Assembly: GCA_963383645.1 (NCBI GenBank) | Contig: OY726563.1 | Span: forward strand, 38,531,831 to 38,595,830 | Direction of reading: 5' to 3' | Length of the DNA: 64,000 nt | Source of the DNA: Muscardinus avellanarius | Lineage: Eukaryota > Chordata > Mammalia > Rodentia > Gliridae | In this document: piece after piece, positions 11,736-21,953 of the stretch | Position numbering within the stretch: position 1 is the stretch's first letter | Layout of the letters: each line of letters starts with the position of its first letter | The notes under the pieces: model-generated | The model's input: only the letters and a program-made list of their open reading frames with translations | What the model was told of the DNA's origin: nothing | The model's database searches: none | Position numbers and translations under genes: made by a program

Positions 11736-11958
11736 TCTCCTCCTCCTCTTCCTCCTCCTCCTCCATACTGAGGATTGAACCTAAGGGGATTCTATCTCTG
11801 AGCTATACCCCAAGCTTTATTTTTAATTTTGAAACAGGGTCTCACTAAGTTGCAGAGAGCCTCACTAGGTTGTTGAGGCTGGCCTCAAACCTGTGATCCT
11901 TCTGTCTGAGCTTCCCAAGTACTGAGATTATAGGTATATACCGCCACATTTGGCCTCT
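11736..11958 (-). mobile_element. older B1-dID SINE
   Basis: A (CTC)n tail is followed by 'ctgaggattgaacctaaggg' and both halves in antisense order to 'taccgccacatttggcc'. Confidence 0.82.
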
Positions 11959-12118
11959 CTGGGCTGCTTCAAACCCCCTACATGTCAGCACCCCAGGAGT
12001 CTCAGGGAGGCTGGAGAGCATGCTAACCTTAAGAGGCTCCTCAAAGTCCTTCTTACTTTCTATGAAGTTAGCTTGCTTCTTGCATGATAGAGGTAACTAT
12101 TTTAAAGATACCTGAAAC

Positions 12119-12330
12119 AGCTGGGTGTGGTGGCATATGTCTGTAATCCCAGCACTTGGGAGTCTGAGACAGGAGGATTGCAGGTTTGAGAGGACAGCCT
12201 TAGCACCATAGCAAAACCTATCAATCTAGGGAGATCCTGTTTCCAAACTAAACAAAAAAGGAGCTGGGAGTGTGGTTGTGTAGCTCAGAGGTAGAACCAC
12301 CCTAGGTCCAATCCTCAGTACCACATACAT
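12119..12330 (+). mobile_element. older B1-dID SINE
   Basis: 'agctgggtgtggtggcatat' through 'aggtccaatcctcagtacca'. It lies tail-to-tail with the next SINE. Confidence 0.85.
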
Positions 12331-12337
12331 GGAAAAA

Positions 12338-12530
12338 AGTGTGTGTGTACTGGGGATTGGATTGAAGCTAGGGGCATTTTGTCTCTGAGCTACACCCCAA
12401 TCCTTTTAATTTCATTTACATTTTGAATCAGGGTCTCGCTAAGTTGCTGAGGCTGGTCTCAAACCTGCGATCCTCTTGTCTCAGCTTCCCAAGCACTGGG
12501 ATTAGAGGTATGCACTACTGTGCCTGGCTT
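12338..12530 (-). mobile_element. older B1-dID SINE
   Basis: Antisense: 'gtgtgtgtactggggattgg' through 'tgcactactgtgcctggc'. It forms an inverted pair with 12119-12330 across fewer than 10 bp. Confidence 0.85.
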
Positions 12531-14085
12531 TGGCTGTATTTTGAAAAGTTGCTTCTTCAGTGTAATGGATGGTGCTGGTGACCCTCCTGCAGCCCTTTGG
12601 ACCTTTCCTGGTGCGATGTGTCTCCCTCCACCTTCTGTGGCTCTCCCTGAAGATTTACATCCCTGGCATGACCCTTAGGTAATGATGGACAGGTGCAAGT
12701 TTATAAAGCTCGACTCCCTTGCCTCCAAGACTAGCAAACTCTGAAGAACAAGTTTTGACTCATAGCTCCCACAGGATCAGCTGTGGCTGAGACATCACCT
12801 GAACTTATACTTCTGTATGGCTTCTTCTTTCTCTTCTCTCCTCATTTTCTCTGGGGAGTACTTCCTTTGTAAATCCTTTGTATCTGAGTCCTCATCTCTG
12901 ACTTGCATCTGGAAGAAGCTCACTGCTCAGTAAAACTTAAGGGCCCAGACATGAGGACCCTGTAGAGCGATCTATTTTTTCAGGCTCTGTCTATAAAATC
13001 AGGTTTCCTTAGCAACCGCTCTCATCACTATGGCAACGACGAGTTATAGTTACCAAGGCAAAGTAAACTTTTCTGAAAAGAGAGAACAGCACATCATCAT
13101 TCATCTTGGTATCTTTTTGCTTCAGTTCCCTAATTTTTGCCTCTCCGGCAGTTATGTGTGGGCTGGTAGGTTCTCTGACTCTCGGAAAATGGTTGCTTTC
13201 CACAAAACTGGCAAGGAGCAAATTGGCCATGCCTTGGATCGATCAGGAGGTCAATGTCCATGTGCCATGCCTGGATGTCAAGGACAGAGTGCTTGAAGAT
13301 ACATATCCTTGACTTCCAGAGTGAAGCCAGATGTAAGATAGATTCCCATATCTCTGAGGGCCAGTCACTATGACCATCTCTCCCTCAAAGTACACCAGAA
13401 AAGGAAGCGGTAGACGGTGGCATTTGTCACCCCCTCAATGTATAAAACTTTACTGTCATTGCAAAATGGTGATTCAATGAGGCATGTGGCATTTTCTCTA
13501 AGGCGCACATGAAATTCTTTTTCAAGCCTGAAGGACATGTAAAAAGCAGCTAGCACTTTGCATAAGGCTTTGTTCCCCTGGGTGGTAACTGTTTTGTTTT
13601 CTTCTGTATGTCTCTACCTCTCCAGGTTGCCATTGCGTGACCCACCAGCTCCCACCTTGGCTGGCAGAGGCCTGGTGGGTGGGGAGGTGCCCTCTTCCCA
13701 TTCTGTCCTGCAGCCTACCGGGTTCTCTGGAGAGCAATGTGGGGGTCAGGGCCGAGCGAATGGAGGCACCTTGCTGGCTCTGTTTTAAAAAAGCAACTCA
13801 CAACATAAAACGCTCTATTATTCTAAAAAGGCTTTCTTTTCCCCATTCCTTTCTCTGTTTCCATGGAAATGGAGCTAGTTACCAGCCGGTAAGTCAATGG
13901 CGCAAGGGTAGGATATTGTTCTTTGTTCCCTTCTCCATAGAAGGAAACCACCTCAGTTTCGATTTGTTTTCTTTGTTCATGGACAAGGTGCTGTCATTGT
14001 GAGGCCTCCCCATCAGACACTGTGGCATAAATGGGGCTAAGCAGAGGGAGAGGAATGTATATGCTTTCAGAAGAAAGAGCCTTTT
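12531..14085. other. 1.5-kb repeat-poor block, no coding gene recognised
   Basis: The longest stretch in the first 20 kb without an evident transposon. It contains the RFX-like cluster at 13000-13062. Small frames on both strands (for example 13009-13230 minus and 13637-14002 plus) show no domain and no shared peptide, so they are not called. Confidence 0.5.
13000..13062. promoter_or_regulatory. cluster of RFX X-box-like half-sites
   Basis: 'gtttccttagcaacc' fits the X-box plan GTNRCC-n-RGYAAC with one mismatch and a perfect right half. It is followed within 60 bp by 'atggcaacg' and 'gttaccaaggcaaag'. X-boxes bind RFX factors, typical of ciliary and MHC-class promoters. No gene start is recognisable nearby, so function is inference. 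Confidence 0.3.
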
Positions 14086-14262
14086 CTAGTTGGGTGTGGA
14101 GATGCTTTCCTGATCCCAGCACTTGGAAGACTGAGACAGGAGGATGGAAGTTTTGAGGCCAGCCTCAGCAACTTAGCAAGACCTCAACAAAAATTTTTCA
14201 AAAGTGAAAAAGGAAAAGGGCTGGAAATATAGCTTGGAGGTAGATAGCCCTCAGTTTAATCT
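14086..14262 (+). mobile_element. older B1-dID SINE
   Basis: 'gttgggtgtggagatgcttt' through 'ctcagtttaatcttcagtg'. Its tail has become the (AG)n run that follows. Confidence 0.78.
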
Positions 14263-14263
14263 T

Positions 14264-14302
<39 letters not shown>

Positions 14303-14305
14303 AGG

Positions 14306-14366
<61 letters not shown>
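14263..14366. repeat. (AG)n microsatellite with GGGA interruption
   Basis: About 100 bp of nearly pure AG repeats between two oppositely oriented SINE pieces. Confidence 0.95.
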
Positions 14367-14368
<2 letters not shown>

Positions 14369-14478
14369 CACTTAGTGAAAGGCCTCACTAAGTACCTGAG
14401 GCTGGTTGTGAACCTGCCATCCTCCTGTCTCAGCCTCCCAAGTACTGGGATTAGAAGTGTGTGCCACCATACCTGGGG
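14367..14478 (-). mobile_element. B1-like left half, SINE fragment
   Basis: Antisense 'aaggcctcactaagtacctg' to 'gtgtgccaccatacctgg'. The ID-like half is replaced by the AG repeat. Confidence 0.75.
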
Positions 14479-14721
14479 ATTTTACTCTTTTTAAAGGCTG
14501 AACAGTTATTCATCATGCACACATGCACGTGTGTATACACACATACTCCACATTTTCACATTTTCTTTCTCCATTCATTTCTTGCTGGACACAGCTTAGG
14601 TTGATTCTATACCTTGGCTATTGAAATAATGATGCCATGAACATGAGCACGCAGATAGCATATTGGTCTGATTTCACTTCTTTTGAATATGTACCGATAT
14701 TGGGAATGGCTTAGGAAGATT

Positions 14722-15261
14722 TGAGAAAGCTCTGATTATTAATAGATATATTTCAGAAATAATTGTGTCAAAATGGCAGACCTGGAGAGAAAGACTTGGT
14801 TTCAGTTTCAGTCAGGAAGCAAACAGCTATTGACTTAGCTAAAAGTAATGAACAAGTCAATAGGAGAGTGGAGCTAGGGCTTCCTCTTTCTAAAGACAGA
14901 TCTACATAATAATCTAGCTAGCAGAGGAGAAGGGGATCGACCTTTGACCTTCATGAAAGGAGACAGCTTGCCACACCTTGCTGGGGGAGAAAACTTACAG
15001 GGACTTTACTAGTCAGAATTACATAAACAAGATGGAGGTCATGGGTATAAAAAGTCCAGCCCACGTGTTGTATTCTGGCAGGGGGCTGTAACTATCTTCT
15101 GTATTTCTATCTTTTTAATGAACTTCTTTAAATCTTCAGCAAGAGCCCGGGCTAATGTATATTCACCCTTAGCTTAGGACAAGAACCTGCGGGTTTTTCT
15201 GTTTTTCTGTTTTTTTGTTTCTTTGGGGAGTTTTCGGGAAATTATTCCTAGGTGTCTAACA
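14722..15261 (+). mobile_element. solo LTR, probably ERV class II
   Basis: A 540-bp block starting 'tgagaaag' and ending 'tctaaca' (TG...CA), with flanks 'aagatt' and 'aagatc' as a 6-bp duplication with one mismatch. It splits the old L1 cleanly, since L1 text resumes on each side. TATA-like 'gggtataaaaag' lies near 15044. Six-base duplications suit beta/class II retroviruses, which is inference. Confidence 0.6.
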
Positions 15262-15509
15262 AAGATCCCTATGGCAGGCCTAGTTTTATTTTGGGGGAAC
15301 CTCCATGCTGCTTTCCCCAGTGACTGTACTGGTTGATATATATCCCCCCAACAATATGCAAGGCTTCCCTTTGTGTTACCTTTTGCCTGTTTTGGTTATG
15401 GCCATTCTAATAGGTGTTAGGGCTAGCTCACTGTTGTGTGCTTTTGATTTGCATTGCACTGATGATTAGTGATGTAGTACATTTTCTTTGGAGAAAGTGT
15501 TTGCTCATT

Positions 15510-15690
15510 TTATTTATTCATTTTAAATAGTATATGTTATTTTAAGTTAATTTTATTGGTGCATTAAAATTGTATATGATTGTGAGAGTCATCATGATTC
15601 ATTTATATTTGCATGTAATATTATTTCATCTGTTTCTTTCTCCATACCTCCCCTTCCCCTCCGTTTGTTAATTTGTGTGTATGTGTGTGT
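15510..15690 (-). mobile_element. L1 3' end, antisense, old
   Basis: 'ttttattggtgcattaaaat' followed by pyrimidine-rich 'cctccccttcccctccg', the antisense L1 3' UTR pattern seen at 31130 and 43280. Confidence 0.6.
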
Positions 15691-15699
15691 GTGTGTGCA

Positions 15700-15890
15700 T
15701 GTGTGTGCGGTGCTGGGAATTGAACCCATGGGCATTCTACCTCTGAGTTACACCCCCGGCCCTATTTTATTTTTTAGCTGTTAACAGGGTCTCGCTAAGA
15801 TGCTGAGGCTGGCCTCGAACCTGCCATCCTCCTTTCTTAGCCTCCCAAGTACTGAGATTACAAGCATATGTTGCCATGTCTGACTTCTTT
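15700..15890 (-). mobile_element. older B1-dID SINE
   Basis: Antisense after a short GT run: 'ggtgctgggaattgaaccca' to 'gcatatgttgccatgtctg'. Confidence 0.82.
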
Positions 15891-16525
15891 TGCTAATTAA
15901 AAAAATTGGATTCTTTGTTTTCTTGCTCTTCAGTTGTTTGAGTTCCTTATATATTTTGAATATTATCCCGTTATCAGTTGTCCATTTTGCATATGTTTTT
16001 CCCATTCTGCAGGCTATCTCTTCATTGCTTTTTGGATGTGCAGAAGCTTTTTAGTTTGATGCAATCTCATTTATCTGTTTTTCCTTTTGTTGTCTGTGTT
16101 GAAGATCAATGTCAAGAAGACTTTCTCCAATGTTTTCTTCTAGTGGCTTTATAGTTTCAGCCCTACATTTAACTTTGTAATTCATTGTGAGATACATTTG
16201 TAGATGATGTGAAATATGAGTCTAACTTCATTCTTCTACCCATGTATATCCAGTTTCCCCAACACCATTTACTAAGGAGAGGAAAAAAAACCTGTGGATT
16301 TTTTTAAGACTCTCTGTACTACTGCTCCTTTGGTCCATATGTGTATTATGATGCCATACCATACTGTTTTAGTGATTATAACTTTGTAATATATTTTGAA
16401 ACTTGAAAATGTGATACCACCCGCTTTGTTCATTTTTCTTAATATTGCTTCAGCTATTTGTGTTTTTCTGTGGTTCCATCTGAATTTCAGGAATCTTTTT
16501 TATTTTTATAAAAATTTCCATTGGG

Positions 16526-16718
16526 CCGGGCGTGGTGGTACACATTTGTAATCCCAGCGCTTGGGGGGCTGAGACAGGATTTGAAGCCAGCCTCAGCTAC
16601 TTAGTGAGGCTCTCAGCAACTTAGTGAGACCCTGTTTCCAAATAAAATATAAAATAGGCCTGGGAGTATAGCCCGGAGGTAGAAAGCCCCTGGATTCCAC
16701 ACCCAGTACCACACACAC
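16526..16718 (+). mobile_element. B1-dID SINE, classic subtype, in old L1
   Basis: 'gccgggcgtggtggtacaca' through 'cacacccagtaccacac'. Target duplication 'aaattccattg' (one base gap on the left). Confidence 0.88.
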
Positions 16719-16888
16719 AAATTCCATTGAAACTATAATAGGGGTTGCATTGCATTGAATTTGCAGATTGCTTTGGATAAAACCTGTCATGTTAAGGAAG
16801 CCATAATGGGGAGGTTAGGAAGCTATATGTGAAAAACATTTATCTGAGGAAAAGGGACTTGGCAAGAATGATAAACATAATAATAAGC

Positions 16889-17091
16889 AAGCTGTTGTCA
16901 TGGCACATGCCTGTAATCCCAGGATTTGGGAGGCTGAGACAGGAGGATTGCATATTATAAGCCATCCTCCGCAACTTAGTGAGACCCTCAAAAACTTAGC
17001 AATACTCTGTTTCAAAACAAAAAGTAAAAAGAGCTGGAGATGTAGCTCAGAGGTGGAATGCCCCTGGGTTCTATCCCTAGTACCACAAAAA
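16889..17091 (+). mobile_element. older B1-dID SINE
   Basis: 'gctgttgtcatggcacatgc' through 'ctatccctagtaccacaaaa'. Confidence 0.85.
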
Positions 17092-17377
17092 AGCAATAAT
17101 AAAAATTATAAATTTCTGAGAGCTTTATATATCCTGAGTACATGCTTAGTGCTCTACCAACATTTTCCAGTCCCATGTTTACCTACCAAGTACTTACTGT
17201 ACTGTTCTGTACCAGGCACTAAACATTAGCAATACCATCAGCAAACAAAACTAAGTCCCAGCTCTCCTGACACACACATAATGGTTTGGGAGAAAGAGGG
17301 AACACATACATTTCTAATATGTTAAACAATCTGAAGAAAAACAAGTAAGCTGTACATAGGGTTAGGGTGTGTACTAG

Positions 17378-18082
17378 TTTTTTTTAGGGCAGCCATAATA
17401 GATTAGATTACTAGATTGGTTGGCTTAAAGCGACAGGAATTTATTTTCTCACAGTTCTGAGGGATAGATGAATGAAGTTCAAGTACTGGCAGGGCTGCCC
17501 TCACTGAATGCCCAGAGGGAAATCTGTTCCATGCCCTTCTATCCATTTCTTGTGTTGCCCACAGTTCCCGGCATTCCTCGGCTTGTAGGAACACCCCTCC
17601 AAACGCCGCCTTGGGCTTCTCATTGCTTGTCCCTTCCCTGTGTGTGCTCGTGCCTTTTCCCTTCTTATGAAGACAACAGCCATAGTGGATGATGACTCAT
17701 ACTGATGAAATATGACCCCATCTTTTTTTGGTGTGTGTGCGACTAGTGATTGAACCCAGGGATATTCTACCTCTCAGCTACTCTTTCCGCCCTATTATTT
17801 ATTTATTTATTCATTTATTTATTATTTTTGTCTGAAATAGGGTCTCTCTAAGCTGCTGAGAGTCTTGCTAAGTTGCTGAGGCTGGCATCAAATCTGCAAT
17901 CCTCCTGTCCCAGCCTTCGAAGTACTGAGATTCCAGGTGCACACCACTCTGCCCAGCTGACCTTCTGTTAACTTGAGTCTATCGGCAAAGACCTCATTTC
18001 CAAACAAGGTCACATTCATAGACACTGGGGGTTAGGATTTCAGTGAATTGCTCTGGGGGACACCACTTAACTCAAAACAGGG
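17378..18082 (-). mobile_element. MLT1-like MaLR LTR carrying a SINE
   Basis: 'aatttattttctcacagttc' at the left and 'catttccaaacaaggtcaca' / 'gggggttaggatttcagtga' at the right. The SINE at 17713-17962 splits it. Confidence 0.65.
17713..17962 (-). mobile_element. older B1-dID SINE with ATTT expansion
   Basis: Antisense: 'agtgattgaacccagggata', a (TTTA)n stretch near 17798-17828, then 'ctgctgagagtcttgctaag' to 'caccactctgcccagct'. Confidence 0.82.
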
Positions 18083-18164
18083 GCTAATCTTTCCTCATAA
18101 GGTAATATTTGTGCAGAGACCTGGATAGAGAGAATGAGTATGTTAGAGTGATCTGTGTGCCTGT

Positions 18165-18318
18165 CAAGCTAAACATGAGAATGAGGGAGGGCGGGGGAAT
18201 GGGGTGGGAATTGGTTAAGGGCTAATTGGGTGATGTGTGCATGTATGTCTCCACCATCTTGTACCCATTAAGATGTATGGCTACAATGCACCAATGAAAA
18301 AATTAAAAAAAGAAGAAT
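18165..18318 (+). mobile_element. L1 3' end, 5'-truncated
   Basis: G-rich 'gagggcgggggaatggggtg' leads into 'gatgtatggctacaatgcac' and an A-rich tail. Only the 3' UTR is present. Confidence 0.75.
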
Positions 18319-18844
18319 AGCAAGTTCAAAGGCCCTGAGGTCTTTGTGGGAAGGCTCGATAGAGTCCAGGAGCACAGAGGAGGCTGGTGTTTCTAGGGTA
18401 GAATGAACAAGGGGAGCATGACATTAGAGAGGCGATAGGGTGCCAGATTGTGCAGGATCTAATATAGAGCACGGGCAGTCTTTCTTTGGCTTTGACTCCA
18501 GGTGAGATGGAAGCCACTGGAGAGCTCTGAGCAGAGGATGGAGGGGATCTGACCCACATGTTTAAAAAGATGCCCCCAGCTGTATTGTGAAGGGGAGGGA
18601 AAGGGGTGAGCCAGGAGGCCAATGAGGAGGCTGTGGCAAAAATCTAGTGTGAGGTGACACCAGCTTGGGCAAAAGTGCTACCTGGGGAGGTGATAAGAAG
18701 TGGCCGGCTTCTGGACAGCATTTGAAGCCCAGTGTAGTATCTGCTCATCTAACGCTCTCATGATGTGGTAAGCACTGACCACCCTCATTTTACAAACAAG
18801 TCATCTAGAGCTGGAGAATTGTCCTGGATTCTATGGTTGGGCCT

Positions 18845-19085
18845 TCAAGCCAATGGCTGCTGTCCTTATAAGAGACAGAGGCGATACAGAGGAAAGAAGA
18901 CATGGCCATTCAAGACAGAGGCAGAATTTGAGTGATAAGGCCACAGACCAAGGAACACCTGGAGCCACACAAGGGGCCGGGAAGGAATCTCCCCCGAGGC
19001 CACTCTGATGTCACACTTCTCACCTCCAGGACTGTGTGACATTAAAATTCTATTGTTTTGAGTCACCAGGTTTGTCAGACGTAAG
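18845..19085 (+). mobile_element. MLT1-like MaLR LTR fragment
   Basis: 'gtccttataagagacagagg' through 'cctccaggactgtgtgacat' and 'tctattgttttgagtcacca', the sense end of the LTR class seen antisense at 17378. Confidence 0.6.
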
Positions 19086-19340
19086 AAATGAATACAGGGT
19101 ACGACAGTGAATTGCTCTTCAGCTTACGCAGTATAAGCTGGGGAAATTGGGAATTACCAAAACTCTCTACCCTCATTATTCTCATCTCTATACTGCAGAA
19201 GAATAATTTCTTCCTGGTTGGGCTCTGGGAGGATTAAAATAAAAGATGTCAGAAGTGTTTGTGGGGCTGAGGGTCAGAGCGCACTGGCTTTGCCGGGTCT
19301 AAGCTGTAGATGGAACAGGTGTCCTTAGAAGGAAGCAAAA
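19086..19340. other. no feature recognised
   Basis: Short non-repetitive gap between fossil repeats. Confidence 0.4.
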
Positions 19341-19344
19341 ATCA

Positions 19345-19462
19345 AACTGAAGCAAGGAGTGGTTTCACAGGCCAGTAATCTCAGTGACTGAAAGCTGAGG
19401 CAGGAGGATCACGAGTTCTAGGCCGGTGTAGCAATTTAGCAAAACCCTCTCTCAAAAGAAAA
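19345..19462 (+). mobile_element. B1-like left half, SINE fragment
   Basis: 'aggagtggtttcacaggcca' to 'aaaaccctctctcaaaagaa'. The ID-like half is missing. Confidence 0.65.
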
Positions 19463-19501
19463 AAGGCTCATATTTTATCCTATGGGATAAACTGTACATA
19501 A

Positions 19502-19735
19502 CTAGCTGGACATAGAGGTGCATGCCTATAATCTCAGTACTTGTGAGGCTAAGACAGAAGGATTGCAGGTTAGAGGCCAGCCTCAGTAGTTTAGTGAGGT
19601 CCTCAGCAACCTAGTGAGGTTCTGTTTCAAAATTTAAAAACAGTAAAATAGGGCTGGGGGAATAGCTCAGAGGTAAAACACACCCTGTGTTCAATCCCCA
19701 GTATCAAAATAAATAAATAAATAATAGCTAAATAG
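19502..19735 (+). mobile_element. older B1-dID SINE
   Basis: 'agctggacatagaggtgcat' through 'gttcaatccccagtatcaaa' and an 'aaataaat' tail. Confidence 0.85.
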
Positions 19736-19971
19736 CAGGTAACTGATAGCAACACAAAAACAATTCTTGTCTAAAGAGCTGCAAATTCTGTCTTATCTGG
19801 TGGTGGGTTCAGCTGACTTCCCTTTTTTCCTGTAGAAAAACCACTTTTGCCTTCATTTGAATATTACTTTCATTCTTTTATCCCACCTATATTTGTGCTT
19901 TTTAGACTTTTCCTCTGAAACAGTTATTACATCTGCCTTATTGTCTTATTGATTGAGTTAGGTAAAGAAGA

Positions 19972-20162
19972 TCTTTTTTTTTTGGTGGTACTGGGGTTCC
20001 TGGAAGCCCTTCTACCTCTGGGCTACACTCCCAGACCTATATAACATTTTTATTTGGAAACAGGGTGTCTTAAGCCAGAGAGGCTGGCTTCAAACCTGCG
20101 CGATCCTCCTGTCTCTGCCTCCCAAGTGCGGGGATTACAAGCGTGCGCCACCACGCCCGGCA
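19972..20162 (-). mobile_element. B1-dID SINE, 'cttccagg' subtype
   Basis: Antisense: T-run, 'ggtggtactggggttcctgg', CpG-rich left half ending 'gcgccaccacgcccggc'. Young. Confidence 0.9.
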
Positions 20163-20462
20163 GTTTAGGTTTGTTTTGAGCAGGTAAGTTATTCCCAATT
20201 ATTGGCAGAATGAATGGAAATTTGATTTATGTTCTGATCACTTGGAGATCTTTGTACATCGGGTTAATGGTTCATAGAGATCTAGTTTTTTGTTGGACGA
20301 GAGATAACAAAAATTATTTTTTTCATGGAAAAATTAAAGCATATTATCCAAGCTGACATTCCTGTATTCATTATAGCAATCCAGGAATTTATATTGTGGG
20401 ACTCTCTGAAGCATAGGAACAGAAGATATTGCTTTTGATGTCTTTGTTTTGCTTTTTGTTTT

Positions 20463-21014
20463 TCTGGTCCTGGGGATTGAACCTAGGGATGTTCTACCTC
20501 CAGGCTACACCCCAGCCCTTTCTTCTTCTTCTTCTTCTTCTTCTTCTTCTTCTTCTTCTTCTTCTTCTTCTTCTTCTTCTTCTTCTTCTTCTTCTTCTTC
20601 TTCTCCTTCTCCTCCTCCTCCTTCCCCTTCCCCTCTTCCTCTTCCTCTTCCTCTTCCTCTTCCCTTCCCCCTCCCCCTCCCCTTCCCCTCCCTCTCCCTC
20701 CCCTTCCCCTTCCCCTTCCCCTTCCCCTTCCCCCTTCTCTTCTCTTCTCTTCTCTTCTCTTCTCTTCTCTTCTCTTCTCTTCTCTTCTCTTCTCCTCTTC
20801 TCTTTTCTCCTTCTCCTTTTCCTCCCTCCTCCTCCTCCTCCTCCTCCTCCTCCTCCTCCTCCTTCTTCTTCTTCTTCTTCTTCTCTCTCCTATTTTATTT
20901 TTTGAAACAGGGTCTCCTAAGCCAGCATGCACAGTTGGCTTCGAACCTGCGTGATCCCCCTGTCTCTGACTCCCAAGCGTGGGGATTACAAGCGTGTGCC
21001 ACCACGCCTGGCCT
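20463..21014 (-). mobile_element. B1-dID SINE split by a giant pyrimidine tract
   Basis: The ID-like half (20463-20515, 'cctggggattgaacctaggg') and the B1-like half (20905-21014, 'gaaacagggtctcctaagcc' to 'ccaccacgcctggc') are the two parts of one antisense SINE. The A-rich linker between them has expanded into the tract at 20516-20891. Confidence 0.85.
20516..20891. repeat. 376-nt pure polypyrimidine tract
   Basis: Not one purine on the plus strand across 376 bases. In order: (TTC)n, (CCTCTT/CCCCTT)n, (TCTCT)n as TTCTC repeats, (CTC)n, (CTT)n. Long mirror-like homopyrimidine runs can form triplex (H-)DNA, which is established behaviour. Activity here is not shown. Confidence 0.97.
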
Positions 21015-21054
21015 ATTTTCTGTTTTGAAACAGGGACTTACTAAGTCTTTTTTA

Positions 21055-21600
21055 TACTGTTAGTGGTGCATTATAATTATCCATCTTAGTGTGGCTCTAA
21101 GTGATACAACCATACATGCACACAGCACTTGGTGTTTCCCTCCAGATCTCACCCTGATCCCTCCTCCACCCCGTACATGTTAGTGAGATTGCTAGTGAGA
21201 CCTTCATATGTAGGCATGACATTATTTGAACTGTTTCCTTCATCAATCTTCCTTTTTCCTTTCCTCATCTCTCTCCCCCAAACCGCTTCTACTGGTTTTT
21301 CTCTCTTTATATCTATAAACCTATCTTTAAGATATTCCAGAGGGAAGCCAGGCGTGGTGGTGCACGCTTGTAATCCCCGCGCTTGGGAGGCGGAGACAGG
21401 AGGATCGCGCAGGTTCGAAGCCAGCCGTAAGCGCTGGTGTAAGAGACCCTGTTTCAAAAATATAAAATAGGTCTGGGAGTGTAGCCCGGAGGTAGAAGGG
21501 CTTCCAGGAACCCCAGTACCACACACACACACACAAAAAGATATTCCAGAGGGTTCCTGAAAAATTACAAAATTTTCTATTTTACCTTATAAAAAGATGT
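21055..21600 (-). mobile_element. L1 3' end, antisense, split by a SINE
   Basis: 'gttagtggtgcattataatt' with pyrimidine-rich sequence to 21345, resuming after the SINE at 21540. It resembles 43943-44222 in layout ('ggcatgacattatttgaact'). Confidence 0.65.
21346..21530 (+). mobile_element. B1-dID SINE, 'cttccagg' subtype
   Basis: 'gccaggcgtggtggtgcacg' through 'cttccaggaaccccagtacc' and an (AC)n tail. Perfect 16-bp target duplication 'aagatattccagaggg'. Confidence 0.93.
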
Positions 21601-21616
21601 TAGAAATAATAGTGCT

Positions 21617-21805
21617 TAGCCGGGCGTGGTGGCACACGCTTGTAATCCCCGCGCTTGGGAGGCAGAGACAGGAGGATCACGCAGGTTCGAAGCCAGCCGC
21701 GCTGGCTTAAGAGACCCTGTCTCCAAATAAAATATAAAATAGGTCTGGGAGTGTAGCCTGGAGGTAAAGGGCCCCTGGGTTCCATCCCCAGTACCACCAA
21801 AAAAA
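21617..21805 (+). mobile_element. B1-dID SINE, classic subtype
   Basis: 'gccgggcgtggtggcacacg' through 'tgggttccatccccagtacc'. Both halves are nearly undamaged. Confidence 0.92.
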
Positions 21806-21866
21806 AAAACCAAAAAAAAAACACAAAGAATTCGAAGTTTATATTAACAGATTAATAAATTAATTA

Positions 21867-21953
21867 GAATTATGGAAAGCTTTTCAAATTTGCTTGTCAT
21901 CCTTGCACAGGGATCATGATAATTTTTTAGTGTATGTGCTGATGAAATGCACA
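21867..21953 (-). pseudogene. U6 snRNA pseudogene with internal deletion
   Basis: Read antisense, 'atggaaagcttttcaaattt', 'gtcatccttgcacagg' and 'gtatgtgctgatgaaatgca' match the 3' end, the middle and the 5' end of U6 in order. Roughly 20 nt between the middle and the 5' part are missing, and substitutions hit the 5' stem. U6 is the catalytic spliceosomal RNA; this copy is a dead retrocopy without a convincing promoter. Confidence 0.8.

Larger units (their letters stand above)
14484..16800 (-). mobile_element. old LINE-1 (ORF2 C-terminal half, antisense)
   Basis: The order of blocks is that of an antisense L1 ORF2: 14570-14715, 15290-15500, 15895-16525 and 16720-16800 ('aacaccatttactaaggaga', 'gttgcattgcattgaatttg'). 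Separating them are an LTR (14722-15261), an L1-tail plus SINE block (15510-15890) and a SINE (16526-16718). Heavily diverged. Confidence 0.75.
17100..18730 (+). mobile_element. ancient mammalian repeat (MIR/L2-age, family not assigned), interrupted
   Basis: Blocks at 17190-17370 ('accaggcactaaacattagc'), 18085-18160 and 18320-18725 ('gttcaaaggccctgaggtct', 'ggaagccactggagagctct') are in the order of one widely dispersed old mammalian repeat. It is interrupted by an MLT1-like LTR (17378-18082) and an L1 3' end (18165-18318). I recognise the pattern but not the family name with certainty. Confidence 0.5.

Noticed and set aside
13009..14002. Several opposed short frames in the 12.5-14.1 kb block considered as possible exons
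   Set aside because: No conserved domain and no consistent splice sites with preserved phase could be found by eye.
20429..21063. Open frames of 149-204 codons across the pyrimidine tract (poly-Leu, poly-Ser, Lys/Arg-rich)
   Set aside because: Simple translation of a microsatellite inside a SINE; no start context, domain or gene structure.
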